Part shown: piece after piece, positions 33,530 through 42,588 of the stretch | How the letters are laid out: every line of letters starts with the position of its first letter | Position numbering within the stretch: the stretch's first letter is position 1 | DNA from: Haloferula helveola | GTDB taxonomy: Bacteria > Verrucomicrobiota > Verrucomicrobiia > Verrucomicrobiales > Akkermansiaceae | Length of the DNA: 64,000 nucleotides | Assembly (NCBI RefSeq): GCF_037076345.1 | Contig: NZ_AP024702.1 | Location: 4,092,001 to 4,156,000 of the forward strand | Direction: 5' to 3' | The notes under the pieces: generated by a model | Told to the model about the DNA's origin: nothing | The model's database searches: none | Seen by the model: the letters and a program-made list of their open reading frames with translations, nothing else | Program-made: the position numbers and the translations under genes

Positions 33530-34324
33530 TTACGCACCGTGAGTGGCATCGATCAAGGGTGCGACGAATTCACGGACCGCCTCGGCGGCGCGGTCGGGGT
33601 GAAGTTCAATCTGTTTGACGATGGCCGAGCCGACGATCACCCCGTCGCCGGCTTTCGCAACCATGGCGGCCTGCTCGGGAGTCGTGATTCCGAAGCCGAC
33701 GCAGACCGGCGTTTCGGTGTGGGCGGTGATCCGGGCGACCTGGTCGGCGATCTGATCGGACGGTGCTCCATGGGCGCCGGTGACGCCGGTGCGGGAGAGC
33801 GCGTAGATGAATCCCTCCGAGCCGTCGGCGAGAAGCGTGACCCGTTCGTCCGGGGTGGTCGGAGCGATCAGGCGGATGTGCCGGAGACCCTCACCGCGGG
33901 CGAGTTCGGTGTTCTGCGCGGCCTCGTCGGGCGGCAGGTCGAGCAGCAGGATGCCGTCGGCCCCGGCCGCGGCGGCATCGGTGTGGAACTTCTCGTAGCC
34001 GTAGGTGAAGACCGGGTTGAGGTAAGTGAAGAGCACGATGGGCGTGTCGTGGGTCTTCCGGAACTCGCGGATCAGGTCGAGGACGCGTGGCGTGCTCATG
34101 CCGGACTTCAGGGCGCGGTCGGCGGCGAGTTGGTTGACGATGCCATCGGCCAGCGGGTCGGAAAACGGCACGCCGAGCTCGATCACGTCGGCGCCGGCGT
34201 CGGCGAGTGCGCGGACGACCTCCAGCGAGGCGTCGAAGGACGGGTCGCCGGCGGCGACGTAGGCGACAAAGGCCTTTTTCCCCTCGGAGCGCAGGCGGGC
34301 GAAAGTGGCATCGATGCGGTTCAT
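33530..34324 (-). CDS. trpA: Tryptophan synthase alpha subunit
   Basis: 264 residues. Catalytic Glu and Asp are in [15 protein letters not shown] (about 47-61). Phosphate-binding [10 protein letters not shown] and the VVGSAIV segment follow. Cleaves indoleglycerol phosphate to indole, which is channelled to TrpB. trpB is not in the window. It is the first gene of the minus-strand biosynthetic operon and is divergent from nuoB. Confidence 0.97.
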   Translation of the reverse strand: MNRIDATFARLRSEGKKAFVAYVAAGDPSFDASLEVVRALADAGADVIELGVPFSDPLADGIVNQLAADRALKSGMSTPRVLDLIREFRKTHDTPIVLFTYLNPVFTYGYEKFHTDAAAAGADGILLLDLPPDEAAQNTELARGEGLRHIRLIAPTTPDERVTLLADGSEGFIYALSRTGVTGAHGAPSDQIADQVARITAHTETPVCVGFGITTPEQAAMVAKAGDGVIVGSAIVKQIELHPDRAAEAVREFVAPLIDATHGA

Positions 34325-34376
34325 GGGCGGGCGGGGGTGATAGGGCCGGAAGCGGCATTTGGCAATCTTGGGGAGC

Positions 34377-34394
34377 TTGTGAAAACTTTCACAA
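34377..34394. promoter_or_regulatory. Perfect palindrome between trpA and nuoB (operator candidate)
   Basis: TTGTGAAA-AC-TTTCACAA, an 8+8 perfect inverted repeat with a 2-base spacer. It lies midway between the divergent trpA and nuoB starts and is AT-rich in a GC-rich neighbourhood. The shape fits a dimeric repressor or activator site. The protein is unknown. Confidence 0.45.
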
Positions 34395-34416
34395 ACCGCT
34401 TGAGGGTCCGCTGGGG

Positions 34417-34436
34417 GCGGGGCAATGTCGCCCCGC
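34417..34436 (+). promoter_or_regulatory. Hairpin in the nuoB leader
   Basis: GCGGGGC-AATGTC-GCCCCGC forms a 7-bp all-GC stem (one of the strongest in the leader) ending 4 bases before the nuoB ATG at 34441. No Shine-Dalgarno lies between hairpin and start. It could limit ribosome access or be part of the promoter. Confidence 0.4.
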
Positions 34437-34440
34437 AGCC

Positions 34441-34980
34441 ATGGTTTCCGACAACAGTCAGCTCGCCCACGCGGCCTACGACTCCAAGATCGAGGGCAAC
34501 GTGATTTTCACGCGCGTCGATGCCGCCATCAACTGGATGCGGAAGAACTCGATGTGGCCGATGCCGATGGGCTTGGCCTGTTGCGCGATCGAAATGATGG
34601 CCTCGGCCTGCTCGCGCTTCGACCTGTCGCGTTTCGGGATGGAGGTGATGCGATTCTCGCCGCGTCAGGCCGACGTGATGATTGTGGCGGGCACGGTGAC
34701 CTACAAGATGGCGCTCGCGGTGAAGCGGATCTGGGACCAGATGCCGGAGCCGAAGTGGTGCATCGCGATGGGCGCGTGCGCGTCGAGTGGCGGCATGTAT
34801 CGCAGCTATGCGGTGCTGCAGGGGATCGACCGCCTTATCCCGGTCGACGTTTACATTTCCGGCTGCCCTCCGCGTCCCGAGGCTCTGATCGAGGGACTGA
34901 TGAAGGTTCAGGCCAAGGTCGAGGGCGTGAAGGCCATCGAGGAGCAGAAAAAGGAATTCTTCGAAGATCTTTCCTCCTGA
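34441..34980 (+). CDS. nuoB: NADH-quinone oxidoreductase subunit B
   Basis: 179 residues. The four cysteines of Fe-S cluster N2 are visible: [10 protein letters not shown] (two adjacent Cys), [10 protein letters not shown] and [13 protein letters not shown]. Subunit B connects the hydrophilic arm of complex I to the quinone site. Start is the ATG at 34441, not the longer upstream frame. nuoC follows after 5 bases, but nuoA and nuoD are not adjacent, so the nuo locus is split. Confidence 0.96.
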   Translation: MVSDNSQLAHAAYDSKIEGNVIFTRVDAAINWMRKNSMWPMPMGLACCAIEMMASACSRFDLSRFGMEVMRFSPRQADVMIVAGTVTYKMALAVKRIWDQMPEPKWCIAMGACASSGGMYRSYAVLQGIDRLIPVDVYISGCPPRPEALIEGLMKVQAKVEGVKAIEEQKKEFFEDLSS

Positions 34981-34985
34981 ATCCG

Positions 34986-35555
34986 ATGTCGGCCGTCAAA
35001 GATTCCGAATCCCTGAAGGAGAAGTTCGGCGACAAGGTCGTCGAGACCGTCGAGTTCCGGGGCGAGCACACCGTGGTGGTCGAACTGTCGGCCCTGGCCG
35101 AAGTGCTGGCGACCGCGAAGAACGATCTCGGCTACGACTTCCTGCTCGATATCTCGAGCCTCGACCACTTCGGAGAGGACCCGCGCTTCGAGATGGTTTA
35201 CGAGCTGGCGACGACCGATGATTCCAAGCATCTGCGCATCCGCGCCAAGGTGGGCGAGGACCAGGAAGTTCCGACCGCGGTGAAACTCTGGGACGGAGCC
35301 GAGTGGCACGAGCGTGAGGTCTACGACATGATGGGCATCCGTTTCGCGGATCATCCGGATCTGCGTCGCATCCTCATGTGGGAGGGCTACCCGTTCCATC
35401 CCTTGCGCAAGGATTTCCCATTGGCCGGTCGCCCGAGCGAGATGCCGGACGTCGCCTTCACCGGAGTCGCGCCACTGGAAGGCGGGCCGTTTGTGACGTC
35501 CCCGGGAAGCGGGGATCCGGTCAGCCGCGAGCCACGCTCGCGCGAGATCGACTGA
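34986..35555 (+). CDS. nuoC: NADH-quinone oxidoreductase subunit C
   Basis: 189 residues from ATG 34986. The 30-kDa subunit signature is present: WHEREVYDMMGIRFADHPDLRRILMWEGYPFHPLRKDFPL (about 113-152). Stands alone, not fused to NuoD as in E. coli. Part of the peripheral arm of complex I at the cytosolic face. The C-terminus is a short Ser/Pro/Arg-rich tail. The next gene (rhomboid) starts 28 bases on. Confidence 0.95.
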   Translation: MSAVKDSESLKEKFGDKVVETVEFRGEHTVVVELSALAEVLATAKNDLGYDFLLDISSLDHFGEDPRFEMVYELATTDDSKHLRIRAKVGEDQEVPTAVKLWDGAEWHEREVYDMMGIRFADHPDLRRILMWEGYPFHPLRKDFPLAGRPSEMPDVAFTGVAPLEGGPFVTSPGSGDPVSREPRSREID

Positions 35556-35583
35556 TTTCCCGGTTTTCGAAAGCCTCCGAGCC

Positions 35584-36333
35584 ATGCACCGTCCCGACTT
35601 CATGAGCGGACGTGTGTCCAGATGGCGGGAACTCGGGGACGATGTGTTGGCCGCGAAGGCGACGCTGCTGCTGGTGCTCGTGCTAACCGGGATCCAGCTC
35701 GGGATCGCGATGCTCGGTGGCGTCGATGGCGTGCCCGCTATCTACCAGGATTTCGGGCTGAGCCGTGCCGGCATCCTCAGAGGTCAGATCTGGCAGCTCG
35801 CCACCCATGGCTTCCTCCACGGGGGCTGGTTGCACCTCGGTTTGAATGTCGCGGTGCTGCTGGCGGTGGGGACCCGGATTGAGCGGATCGGAGGCTTCGG
35901 ATTGTGGTGGCGGGTGCTGCTGGCCGGGTTGTTGGCCGGCGGTGCCATGCATCTGGTGCTCGGAGGGGCCGGCGAATCGGCGCCCTGTCTCGTCGGCGCT
36001 TCAGGTGCCGCGGTCGCGGCGATGCTGTGGCTGACCGGAGTCTCGCCGGGCTCGAAGATGTGGCCGGTGCCGTTGTCCGGTCAAAGCCTGGGCTACGGGC
36101 TGCTGCTCTCGGCAGGACTGCTGGCGATCATGAATCCCGCCCTTGGTGTTCCGTTGCTCGGCACTTGGGGCGAACACGCCGACACATGGGCGCGGGGATC
36201 CCTGTTCGGTGCCTCGCATGCCTGCCATTTCGGAGGAGGAATGGCAGGCTTTCTGGGTGCCCGCTGGACCTTGAGGCCGCGGGTCACCCTTGAAAAACTC
36301 CAGCGTGATCGAAGACGCCGGGAGGGAGCCTGA
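35584..36333 (+). CDS. Rhomboid-family intramembrane serine protease
   Basis: 249 residues, about six transmembrane helices. The N-terminal H-G-G-W-L-H-L-G-L-N motif (about 78-88), the catalytic Ser in LVGASGAAVAAML (about 136-148) and the catalytic His in SHACHFGGGMAGF (about 214-226) are all present. Such enzymes cleave transmembrane substrates inside the inner membrane. The short tail is basic. Substrate is unknown. It converges tail to tail with the next gene, with no gap. Confidence 0.9.
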   Translation: MHRPDFMSGRVSRWRELGDDVLAAKATLLLVLVLTGIQLGIAMLGGVDGVPAIYQDFGLSRAGILRGQIWQLATHGFLHGGWLHLGLNVAVLLAVGTRIERIGGFGLWWRVLLAGLLAGGAMHLVLGGAGESAPCLVGASGAAVAAMLWLTGVSPGSKMWPVPLSGQSLGYGLLLSAGLLAIMNPALGVPLLGTWGEHADTWARGSLFGASHACHFGGGMAGFLGARWTLRPRVTLEKLQRDRRRREGA

Positions 36334-37167
36334 TCAGCGGTTCTTCCGCTTCTGGTTCCAGTTCTGCAGAGCCTCTTTCTGCTTCTGATAAGCTTGGGCC
36401 TGCTGCTGGCGGGCGTTCGACATCGCGTTGCGAAGTTGCTCATTCCGCTGCTTCTGGGCCTGCACGGCGCTGTTCACCGGCTTGTTGTAGCCTGACCGCT
36501 GGACGTTGTTGTTCTGCGGCGGATTGTAGTTCTGGCGCGTACGCTGGTTGTAGTTCTGCGGAGGCTTCGGTTGCGTGACCTGGGGCGAGAACCGGCCCGG
36601 CGCCACCGTTTGTCCTTGGTAGTTGTTGCCCCGGTTGGCCCGGCTGTAGGCGTTCCGCAGCTGCTGGTTGCGGATCTGCTGGTTGGCCTTCGCGACTTGG
36701 AAGTTCGACGCGGCACGGGCGCGGGCATTCTGCCAGTTGGCGGATGCTACGGCTTGGTTCAGCCGGACCTTTTCCGCCCATTGGTAGTTGCGCGCCTTCA
36801 GCAAAGCGATCCGGTCCTTGTAGCGATCGATCTGGTTGTAGCGGACATTCCTCGGAGGAGGGCAGGTGCCGTGACCGCTCCATCCGTAGGGGTGGGGGAC
36901 ATGGTAGACGGGCTGGGGGCAATAGCCGCTCGGATAGTAGCCTCCCAGCCAAGGGTCGTAGTAGGCGCTGCGGCTGCGGTCGTAGTAGCAGCGCACCTTC
37001 GAGTCATAGAACCAGTTGTCGCTGCTGGTGTGGATGAAAGCCGTGCCGCCGCCGCTGTAGCCGTAGGAGTCGGCGTAGCCGTAGCCGCTGGAGTAGGGGT
37101 CGTAGTAGCAGGAGCTGAAGAGCCCGGCGCCTGCCGCCACGAGGGCGATTTGGAAAAGTCGTTTCAT
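36334..37167 (-). CDS. Tyr/Gln/Asn/Arg-rich predicted lipoprotein
   Basis: 277 residues. Signal peptide with lipobox LFSSC (about 15-19), so probably an outer-membrane or surface lipoprotein. Residues about 20-80 are YYDPYSSGYGYADSYGYSGGG-type, rich in Tyr and Gly. The rest is dominated by Asn, Gln and Arg with repeats such as QNYNQRTRQNYN and a C-terminal helical Gln/Lys-rich segment. Composition suggests a disordered, sticky surface or biofilm protein (inference). A longer frame from 37278 is unlikely because it places the signal peptide internally. No family recognised. Confidence 0.75.
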   Translation of the reverse strand: MKRLFQIALVAAGAGLFSSCYYDPYSSGYGYADSYGYSGGGTAFIHTSSDNWFYDSKVRCYYDRSRSAYYDPWLGGYYPSGYCPQPVYHVPHPYGWSGHGTCPPPRNVRYNQIDRYKDRIALLKARNYQWAEKVRLNQAVASANWQNARARAASNFQVAKANQQIRNQQLRNAYSRANRGNNYQGQTVAPGRFSPQVTQPKPPQNYNQRTRQNYNPPQNNNVQRSGYNKPVNSAVQAQKQRNEQLRNAMSNARQQQAQAYQKQKEALQNWNQKRKNR

Positions 37168-37292
37168 TTCGGTCAATGGGACGGTTCGGATGTGGCGGAT
37201 ATTCAACGAAATTCGCGGGTCATCCCCGCTGGGCGGGGTTGACAGGCTGGAAGGCGGTCCGTTTGCTCGCCGCAGCAAAATCCCCGAATCTG

Positions 37293-38294
37293 ATGTCAGC
37301 GTCCATACTTGTTACCGGCGGTGCCGGCTACATCGGCTCCCACACCGTTCGCCTGCTCGCGTCGCAGGGATTCCGGATCGTGGTGCTCGACAACCTCGTC
37401 TTCGGGCATCACGACGCGATTGTCGACGAATCCGTGGAGTTGGTGGTCGGTGAAATCGGAGACCGGGCGCTGCTTGAGCGGCTGTTCGACGAGCACGGTT
37501 TCCAAGCTGTCGTCCACTTCGCCGCTTACGCCTACGTCGGTGAGTCGGTTACCAATCCACTCAAATACTACCGCAACAATACGGCGGAGCCTCTCACCTT
37601 GCTGGAGGTGATGCAGGACCGGGGCTGCAAGAATTTCGTCTTCTCTTCGACCTGCGCAACTTATGGGGTCCCGGCGGCGATTCCGATCACCGAGAGCAAT
37701 CCGCAGGACCCGATCAATCCCTACGGCAGAAGCAAGCTGATGCTCGAGTGGGTGCTGCGCGACTGCGAGCAGGCATGGGGCCTTAAGAGCGCCTGCCTCC
37801 GGTATTTCAATGCGAGCGGTGCCGCGGATGACGGCAGCATCGGGGAGGATCACGACCCGGAAACCCACCTGATTCCCCGCGTGCTGATGGCCGTGACCGG
37901 TGAAATCTCCCATGTCGACGTCTTCGGGACCGACTACCCGACGCCCGACGGGACCTGCATCCGGGACTACATCCACGTCGCCGATCTGGCCGATGCCCAT
38001 GCCAAAGCCCTTTCCTATCTTGCCGATGGCGGTGACTCGGTCCGCTGCAATCTGGGAACCGGCGTCGGGGTTTCCGTGAAGGAAATCATCGAGGCGGTCG
38101 AAGAGGTCACCGGAAAAGAAGTGCCGGTGAAATACGGCCCTCGACGGGAGGGTGATCCGCCGCAATTGCTTGCGGATCCCCAATTGGCCAAAGACGTCCT
38201 CGGCTGGGAGGCAGCGCACAAAGACGTGCGGGATATGGTTCGCTCAGCTTGGGCTTGGATGAGCGGCCCGAATCAAGGACACTATCGAAAATAA
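37293..38294 (+). CDS. galE: UDP-glucose 4-epimerase
   Basis: 333 residues from ATG 37293. NAD-binding GGAGYIGSHT (about 9-18), the catalytic Ser in FSSTCATYG and the Tyr/Lys pair in NPYGRSK, with the C-terminal NLGTGVGVSVKE. Interconverts UDP-glucose and UDP-galactose for exopolysaccharide or LPS. Extended SDR family; a related UDP-sugar epimerase is possible. No sugar cluster is adjacent. Confidence 0.93.
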   Translation: MSASILVTGGAGYIGSHTVRLLASQGFRIVVLDNLVFGHHDAIVDESVELVVGEIGDRALLERLFDEHGFQAVVHFAAYAYVGESVTNPLKYYRNNTAEPLTLLEVMQDRGCKNFVFSSTCATYGVPAAIPITESNPQDPINPYGRSKLMLEWVLRDCEQAWGLKSACLRYFNASGAADDGSIGEDHDPETHLIPRVLMAVTGEISHVDVFGTDYPTPDGTCIRDYIHVADLADAHAKALSYLADGGDSVRCNLGTGVGVSVKEIIEAVEEVTGKEVPVKYGPRREGDPPQLLADPQLAKDVLGWEAAHKDVRDMVRSAWAWMSGPNQGHYRK

Positions 38295-38378
38295 GGGGAT
38301 GCACGTAATCGCGATGTAATCACATTCCCGCTTGCTTGCGCCCAATAAATGAGCTCAATTTCCCTAAACCCAACGTTC

Positions 38379-39062
38379 ATGGACATCAAACCTCACCTTT
38401 CGCGCAAAGGCTTCACATTGGTGGAGCTTTTGGTCGTGATTCTGATCATCAGCATTCTCCTGACCATCGGTTCGGTCGCGCTGCGCGGCAGCGGTGGCAA
38501 GGGGGTTTCGACCGCGATCGCCGCGACCGAGGCGCTGTTTGATGAAGCCCGTTCGGTAGCGGTCGGAAAAGGGACCAATACCCGGATCCTCATCGATATT
38601 GATGATGCGACTTCCGAGTCCTATCTGCGTCGAATTGCGATCGCTTATGAGGAACTTGATGACGACGGCAAGCCGACCGGCGATTGGAAGCTCTCCAGCC
38701 GGGCCTACACACTTCCGGACAAGGTGTTCTTCAGCCGCACCTTCAGCCGCCCCGACCACGATGGTGCCGGTGGCTCGCTCGAGGAAATGAACCTGACGGG
38801 CGCCGGCGGCTTCTACGACGGCAAGTATCTTTACTACGAGTTCAACTCCGAGGGCATCTGCACCACGGGCCTCTCGGGCAGCAACTACACCGGGCCGAGC
38901 TTCGTGATCGGAAGCGGCGCCCGGGCGATGGGGCAGGATCCGAAGACCACCAGCGAAGGCAGGCGGGATTTTGCGGGCTTCGTCATTTGGCGCAACGGTT
39001 CAACCTCGGTGTTCCGTGACCCGACCCAGATCATCGGCAACTCCGACCCCCAAACCTTCTAA
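38379..39062 (+). CDS. Type II/IV pseudopilin, Verru_Chthon cassette D-like
   Basis: 227 residues from ATG 38379 (38349 is an alternative start; neither has a clear ribosome-binding site). Prepilin leader then RKGFTLVELLVVILIISILLTI, with cleavage before the F and the conserved Glu at +5. The rest is a globular domain with a C-terminal GFVIWRNGSTSVF strand like 'cassette protein D' of Verrucomicrobium/Chthoniobacter. Minor pseudopilins assemble in the inner membrane and extend a short periplasmic fibre. It is first of three. Confidence 0.78.
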   Translation: MDIKPHLSRKGFTLVELLVVILIISILLTIGSVALRGSGGKGVSTAIAATEALFDEARSVAVGKGTNTRILIDIDDATSESYLRRIAIAYEELDDDGKPTGDWKLSSRAYTLPDKVFFSRTFSRPDHDGAGGSLEEMNLTGAGGFYDGKYLYYEFNSEGICTTGLSGSNYTGPSFVIGSGARAMGQDPKTTSEGRRDFAGFVIWRNGSTSVFRDPTQIIGNSDPQTF

Positions 39063-39068
39063 CTTATT

Positions 39069-39779
39069 ATGCGTATCCCTCAGCTGAAGAACCGGGGTGG
39101 TTTCACCCTGATGGAAACGGTCATCGCGATCGGTGTGCTCGCATTGCTCCTGACGGCCTTCCTCGCGGTGTTCGCGCCCGCTGCCCAAGGCATTCGCAAG
39201 GCGATCAGTGTCCAGGAAGCCGACCGGCTCGCCTACGCGCTGGAACGGGAACTCGTGACCCTGCGCTCGGACGACACCGACGACTTCGATACCGGCTTCG
39301 AGAAGGCCTACCAGTGGATCGAGGAATCCGCCGACTCCAGCAAAGCGCTGTTGATTTACCAATACCGTGGAAATCCTGGATCCATCCGGTCCGACGGCAC
39401 CATGGAGCCTTACAAGGGTGACGGCGTTGCCGGTCAGGACTTCATCGTCCAACCCGTCGTGCGCCGCCGTGACTCGGCAGAGCTTCAGGAAGACCTCAAG
39501 GCCCTCGAAGGGCGTGTTTTCACGGCAAGGTTGACCCAACTCGTCTTTGATGGCGGTGAGCTCCGCAAGGGTACGGCGGGCACGATCAGCGATCCGACGC
39601 CGGGCGATGGTGACACCGCCTCCGGAGCGGGAGCCGACGGTTATCCGGAGGCCTACATCGCCTTCGCTGCGGAATTCTTCTCGGTGCCGAACTCATCGTA
39701 CACCTACATCCGGGACCGGCTCGACCTCGACCAGCTCGAGAACCCGATCTTCACCCGTAACCTCGCGGTCCGCCGCTGA
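39069..39779 (+). CDS. Pseudopilin, Verru_Chthon cassette B-like
   Basis: 236 residues. Prepilin signal with GGFTLMETVIAIGVLALLLTAFLAVF: cleavage before F and Glu at +5, followed by a hydrophobic helix. The remaining sequence is low in cysteine and shows mixed alpha/beta character. It sits 6 bases after the first pseudopilin gene and 11 before the third. Cassette B-type placement in the middle agrees with order D-B-C. Function unknown. Confidence 0.75.
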   Translation: MRIPQLKNRGGFTLMETVIAIGVLALLLTAFLAVFAPAAQGIRKAISVQEADRLAYALERELVTLRSDDTDDFDTGFEKAYQWIEESADSSKALLIYQYRGNPGSIRSDGTMEPYKGDGVAGQDFIVQPVVRRRDSAELQEDLKALEGRVFTARLTQLVFDGGELRKGTAGTISDPTPGDGDTASGAGADGYPEAYIAFAAEFFSVPNSSYTYIRDRLDLDQLENPIFTRNLAVRR

Positions 39780-39790
39780 TTCCGATCCCT

Positions 39791-40726
39791 ATGAAAACCC
39801 ACTTTTCCAACCGCCGCTCCTCGGGCTTCACTCTGATCGAGTTGATGGTCGCGATGGGGATCACCGCCATCATCATCACCGTGCTGGTGACGATCACCGG
39901 CGTGGCGACCGACACGTGGACCCGCAGCCGGTCCGAGATCCGCGCTTCGCGTCAGGCCAAGACGATGCTCGACACGATGGCGAAGGACTTCGAGTCGCTG
40001 GTTTCACGCCGCGGAAACAATTTCGAATGGCTGCATGCCGCGATCGTTCAAGGTGGCAATCTTCCGAAGGTTGCGAAGAACCAAGGATCCGCAGCCGACG
40101 CGGTGGGTGTGACTTTCCTGACCGCGGCGACTGACCGCTACCTCGGACAGGTCGGCGATCCGAATGTCGACAAGGGTGGGGACGTTTCCTGTGTCTCCTA
40201 CCGCCTGCGCTTCAAGGATCCCATCGACGGCGGCAACAACAAGCGCACCTCGACTTTCGTGCTCTACCGCCTGCTCGTGAATCCGGACGACACCTTTAAG
40301 GATCTTCTTGGAAAAGACGACCTTGAGGACGCCTTCAGCAGCTACGAGACGAATGTCGACGACGAGGAGAACTTCATCTGCGAGAACGTCCACCAATTCA
40401 CGATCACCTTCCACGTTGAGATCTCCAAGAGCAGCGGGTCCTCCGGCGCCAGCGTTCCTGAGACCGTCCGTGTCACGCTCAGCAGCGATCAGTCACAGGG
40501 CGAGTTCAGCCTCACCGGCAGCGGCATCGACAGCAACATCAGCGTGAGCGGTGTGACGACCGACGAGCTGAAGGCGGGCCGCCTGAAAGCGGTTGAGATC
40601 AGCATGTCGGTGGTTTCCGACGCCGGAATCATCCGCATGAATGCCAGCGGCCAAGGTCTCTCGGAAGACGACTACGCGCGCAACGTGTATCACTACTCCC
40701 GGATGGTCGAGCTGCCGGGAATGTGA
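39791..40726 (+). CDS. Pseudopilin, Verru_Chthon cassette C-like
   Basis: 311 residues. Prepilin leader and SGFTLIELMVAMGITAIIITVLVTI. The long helix region TWTRSRSEIRASRQAKTMLDTMAKDFESL (about 50-78) matches cassette C proteins and minor pseudopilins such as GspJ in general shape. The large member A of the cassette is expected next but is absent; the following gene is aroB on the other strand. Confidence 0.78.
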   Translation: MKTHFSNRRSSGFTLIELMVAMGITAIIITVLVTITGVATDTWTRSRSEIRASRQAKTMLDTMAKDFESLVSRRGNNFEWLHAAIVQGGNLPKVAKNQGSAADAVGVTFLTAATDRYLGQVGDPNVDKGGDVSCVSYRLRFKDPIDGGNNKRTSTFVLYRLLVNPDDTFKDLLGKDDLEDAFSSYETNVDDEENFICENVHQFTITFHVEISKSSGSSGASVPETVRVTLSSDQSQGEFSLTGSGIDSNISVSGVTTDELKAGRLKAVEISMSVVSDAGIIRMNASGQGLSEDDYARNVYHYSRMVELPGM

Positions 40727-41812
40727 TCAGGGCTCGGACCTGAGGCTTTCGATCGCCTCGCGAAGGTCGTCGAGGTCGAGGGACTTGTCGACGTAGGCAT
40801 CACCCGCCGCGCGCAGGAGCACGAAGCGGATCTGGCCCGCGACGAATTTCTTGTCGCGCGACAGCCGGTCCAGCACCGCCTCGGTCGTGATTCTCTCGTC
40901 GAGCCGGACCGGAAGTCCGAAGCGCTTGAGAAGGCCGAGAACCTTTGCCGCCGTGTCGTGGCTCAGGCCGGCGTGTTTCTGACTGAGGTACAGTGCCGCC
41001 CGCAGGCCTAGTGAAATGGCTTCGCCGTGCAGCAGTTCGCCGTAGGGAACAGCGGCCTCGATGCCATGGCCGATCGTGTGGCCGAAATTGAGCAATGCCC
41101 GGGTGCCCGACGTCTCGTGTTCGTCTTCCTCGACGATCCGCGCCTTGATCGCGATGTTGCGGGCGATCAGGTCGGCCGGTACGGCGGTCGAGTTGGGATC
41201 AAGACCCATGAGTTCGTCGAGCATGGCCGCATCCCGGATGGCGGCATGCTTGATGACCTCCGCGAAGCCTTCGCGAAGTTCGCGGGAGGGTAGGGTAGCC
41301 AAGGTCTCCGGATCGACGAGAACGAGCCGCGGTTGGTGGAAGGCGCCAACCAGGTTCTTGCCTTCCGGCAGATTGATTCCGGTCTTTCCTCCCACTGACG
41401 AGTCGACTTGGGAAACAATGGTGGTCGGGATCTGCACCAGCGGCACACCCCGGAAGAAAGATGCCGCTGCATATCCCGCGAGATCGCCCACCACGCCGCC
41501 TCCGAGTGCGACGACCGATGACGAGCGGTCATGCCGTGAGGCCGCCATTTCGCTGCACAGCGATGCGAGTTGACCGAAACCCTTCGAAGCCTCGCCCGCG
41601 GGAATGACATGCAGGGTCGTCTCGAAGCCCGCCGCCTCAAGTGATCCGATGAGCGTTCCTCCGTGATGCTTCGCGACGTTCGAATCACTGACGATGGCAA
41701 TCCGCGAGCCGATGCCGAGCCGGGCGATCCGCTCTCCCGCCTCGCGAAGGAGTCCGTTCTCGACCACGACGTCGTAGGCGCGGTCGGCGAGATCTACGTG
41801 GACGGAAGGCAT
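40727..41812 (-). CDS. aroB: 3-dehydroquinate synthase
   Basis: 361 residues from ATG 41812. Canonical motifs: GGGVVGDLAGYAAASFFRG, PTTIVSQVDSSVGGKTGIN, EVIKHA and NFGHTIGHGIE (metal His pair). Converts DAHP to 3-dehydroquinate in the shikimate pathway with NAD and a divalent metal. It is distinct from the diverged paralog at 28 kb. It ends immediately next to the pseudopilin stop on the opposite strand. Confidence 0.97.
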   Translation of the reverse strand: MPSVHVDLADRAYDVVVENGLLREAGERIARLGIGSRIAIVSDSNVAKHHGGTLIGSLEAAGFETTLHVIPAGEASKGFGQLASLCSEMAASRHDRSSSVVALGGGVVGDLAGYAAASFFRGVPLVQIPTTIVSQVDSSVGGKTGINLPEGKNLVGAFHQPRLVLVDPETLATLPSRELREGFAEVIKHAAIRDAAMLDELMGLDPNSTAVPADLIARNIAIKARIVEEDEHETSGTRALLNFGHTIGHGIEAAVPYGELLHGEAISLGLRAALYLSQKHAGLSHDTAAKVLGLLKRFGLPVRLDERITTEAVLDRLSRDKKFVAGQIRFVLLRAAGDAYVDKSLDLDDLREAIESLRSEP

Positions 41813-41864
41813 GCCGGGAACAGACCAGAGCGGGCCAACCGGAGGCGAGCGAAAACCGCGGCTG

Positions 41865-42479
41865 CTACGGCCGCCGCAGTCGGTGCCACTCGCTGAGGTC
41901 CGGGCGGAGCAGGCACTCCAGTGGACGGTCGGCGAGTTCGAAGGCATCGACGATGTTCCGAAGCAGGAAAAGCGAGGCTGCGGCGTCGAAGAGGGCATCG
42001 TGCCACTTCCTCGCCTCAATGAATTCCCGCAGATCGTCGACAAGCCCCCGGTGCTCGCAGAGCGCGGAGAGCGAGTGGGATCCGAGGTCGGGCCACGCCG
42101 CGCGGGCCAGCAGCAGGGTGTCGATCCAAGGACCGAATCCATGCCCCGGGAACGCGCGGAGGAAGCGTTTTTCCGTGCCTTTCCCATGAGCGACCACGAC
42201 AGCTCCGCCCAGCCGTTTGCGGAGGGTCGGCCAGAGCTCCTGAAGGCGCGGCGCACCGACGAGATCCTCGTCGCGGATCCCGTGAACCTTGCGGGCCGAC
42301 CAGGTGACGGGGCGGTCGCTGCGCAGGTAGGAGACGAAGGGTTCGGTCATGCCGTGCTCCGGAGTCCACGACGCGATCCCCACCTGCACCGGGATGTCCG
42401 TCAGCCCGCGCGCGGCTCCGGCGGACTCGAAATCGATCGCCGAGTAGCCGAGGGTTCGGATGGGTGACTCCGGATTCAT
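41865..42479 (-). CDS. DnaQ-like 3'-5' exonuclease (DEDDh)
   Basis: 204 residues from ATG 42479. DEDDh site: Asp/Glu in AIDFESAG (about 15-22), Asp in VVAHGKGTEKRFL plus a downstream D, and His/Asp in KWHDALFDAAAS, giving the H-x(4)-D signature. The HGIRDEDL segment matches ExoX/DnaQ-type exonucleases. Degrades single-stranded DNA or RNA from the 3' end; which substrate is not determined. It lies 52 bases upstream of aroB on the same strand. The longer frame to 42674 is unlikely. Confidence 0.85.
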   Translation of the reverse strand: MNPESPIRTLGYSAIDFESAGAARGLTDIPVQVGIASWTPEHGMTEPFVSYLRSDRPVTWSARKVHGIRDEDLVGAPRLQELWPTLRKRLGGAVVVAHGKGTEKRFLRAFPGHGFGPWIDTLLLARAAWPDLGSHSLSALCEHRGLVDDLREFIEARKWHDALFDAAASLFLLRNIVDAFELADRPLECLLRPDLSEWHRLRRP

Positions 42480-42588
42480 CCGCACCACCGATGGGTCCGC
42501 CACGGGGCGGAGGGAAGCAGATTCCTTCAAAAGGCATTCGAACCGGTGCTTGCCAAGCCGCCGGGTGTCGCGAATGGTCCGGCGTCGG

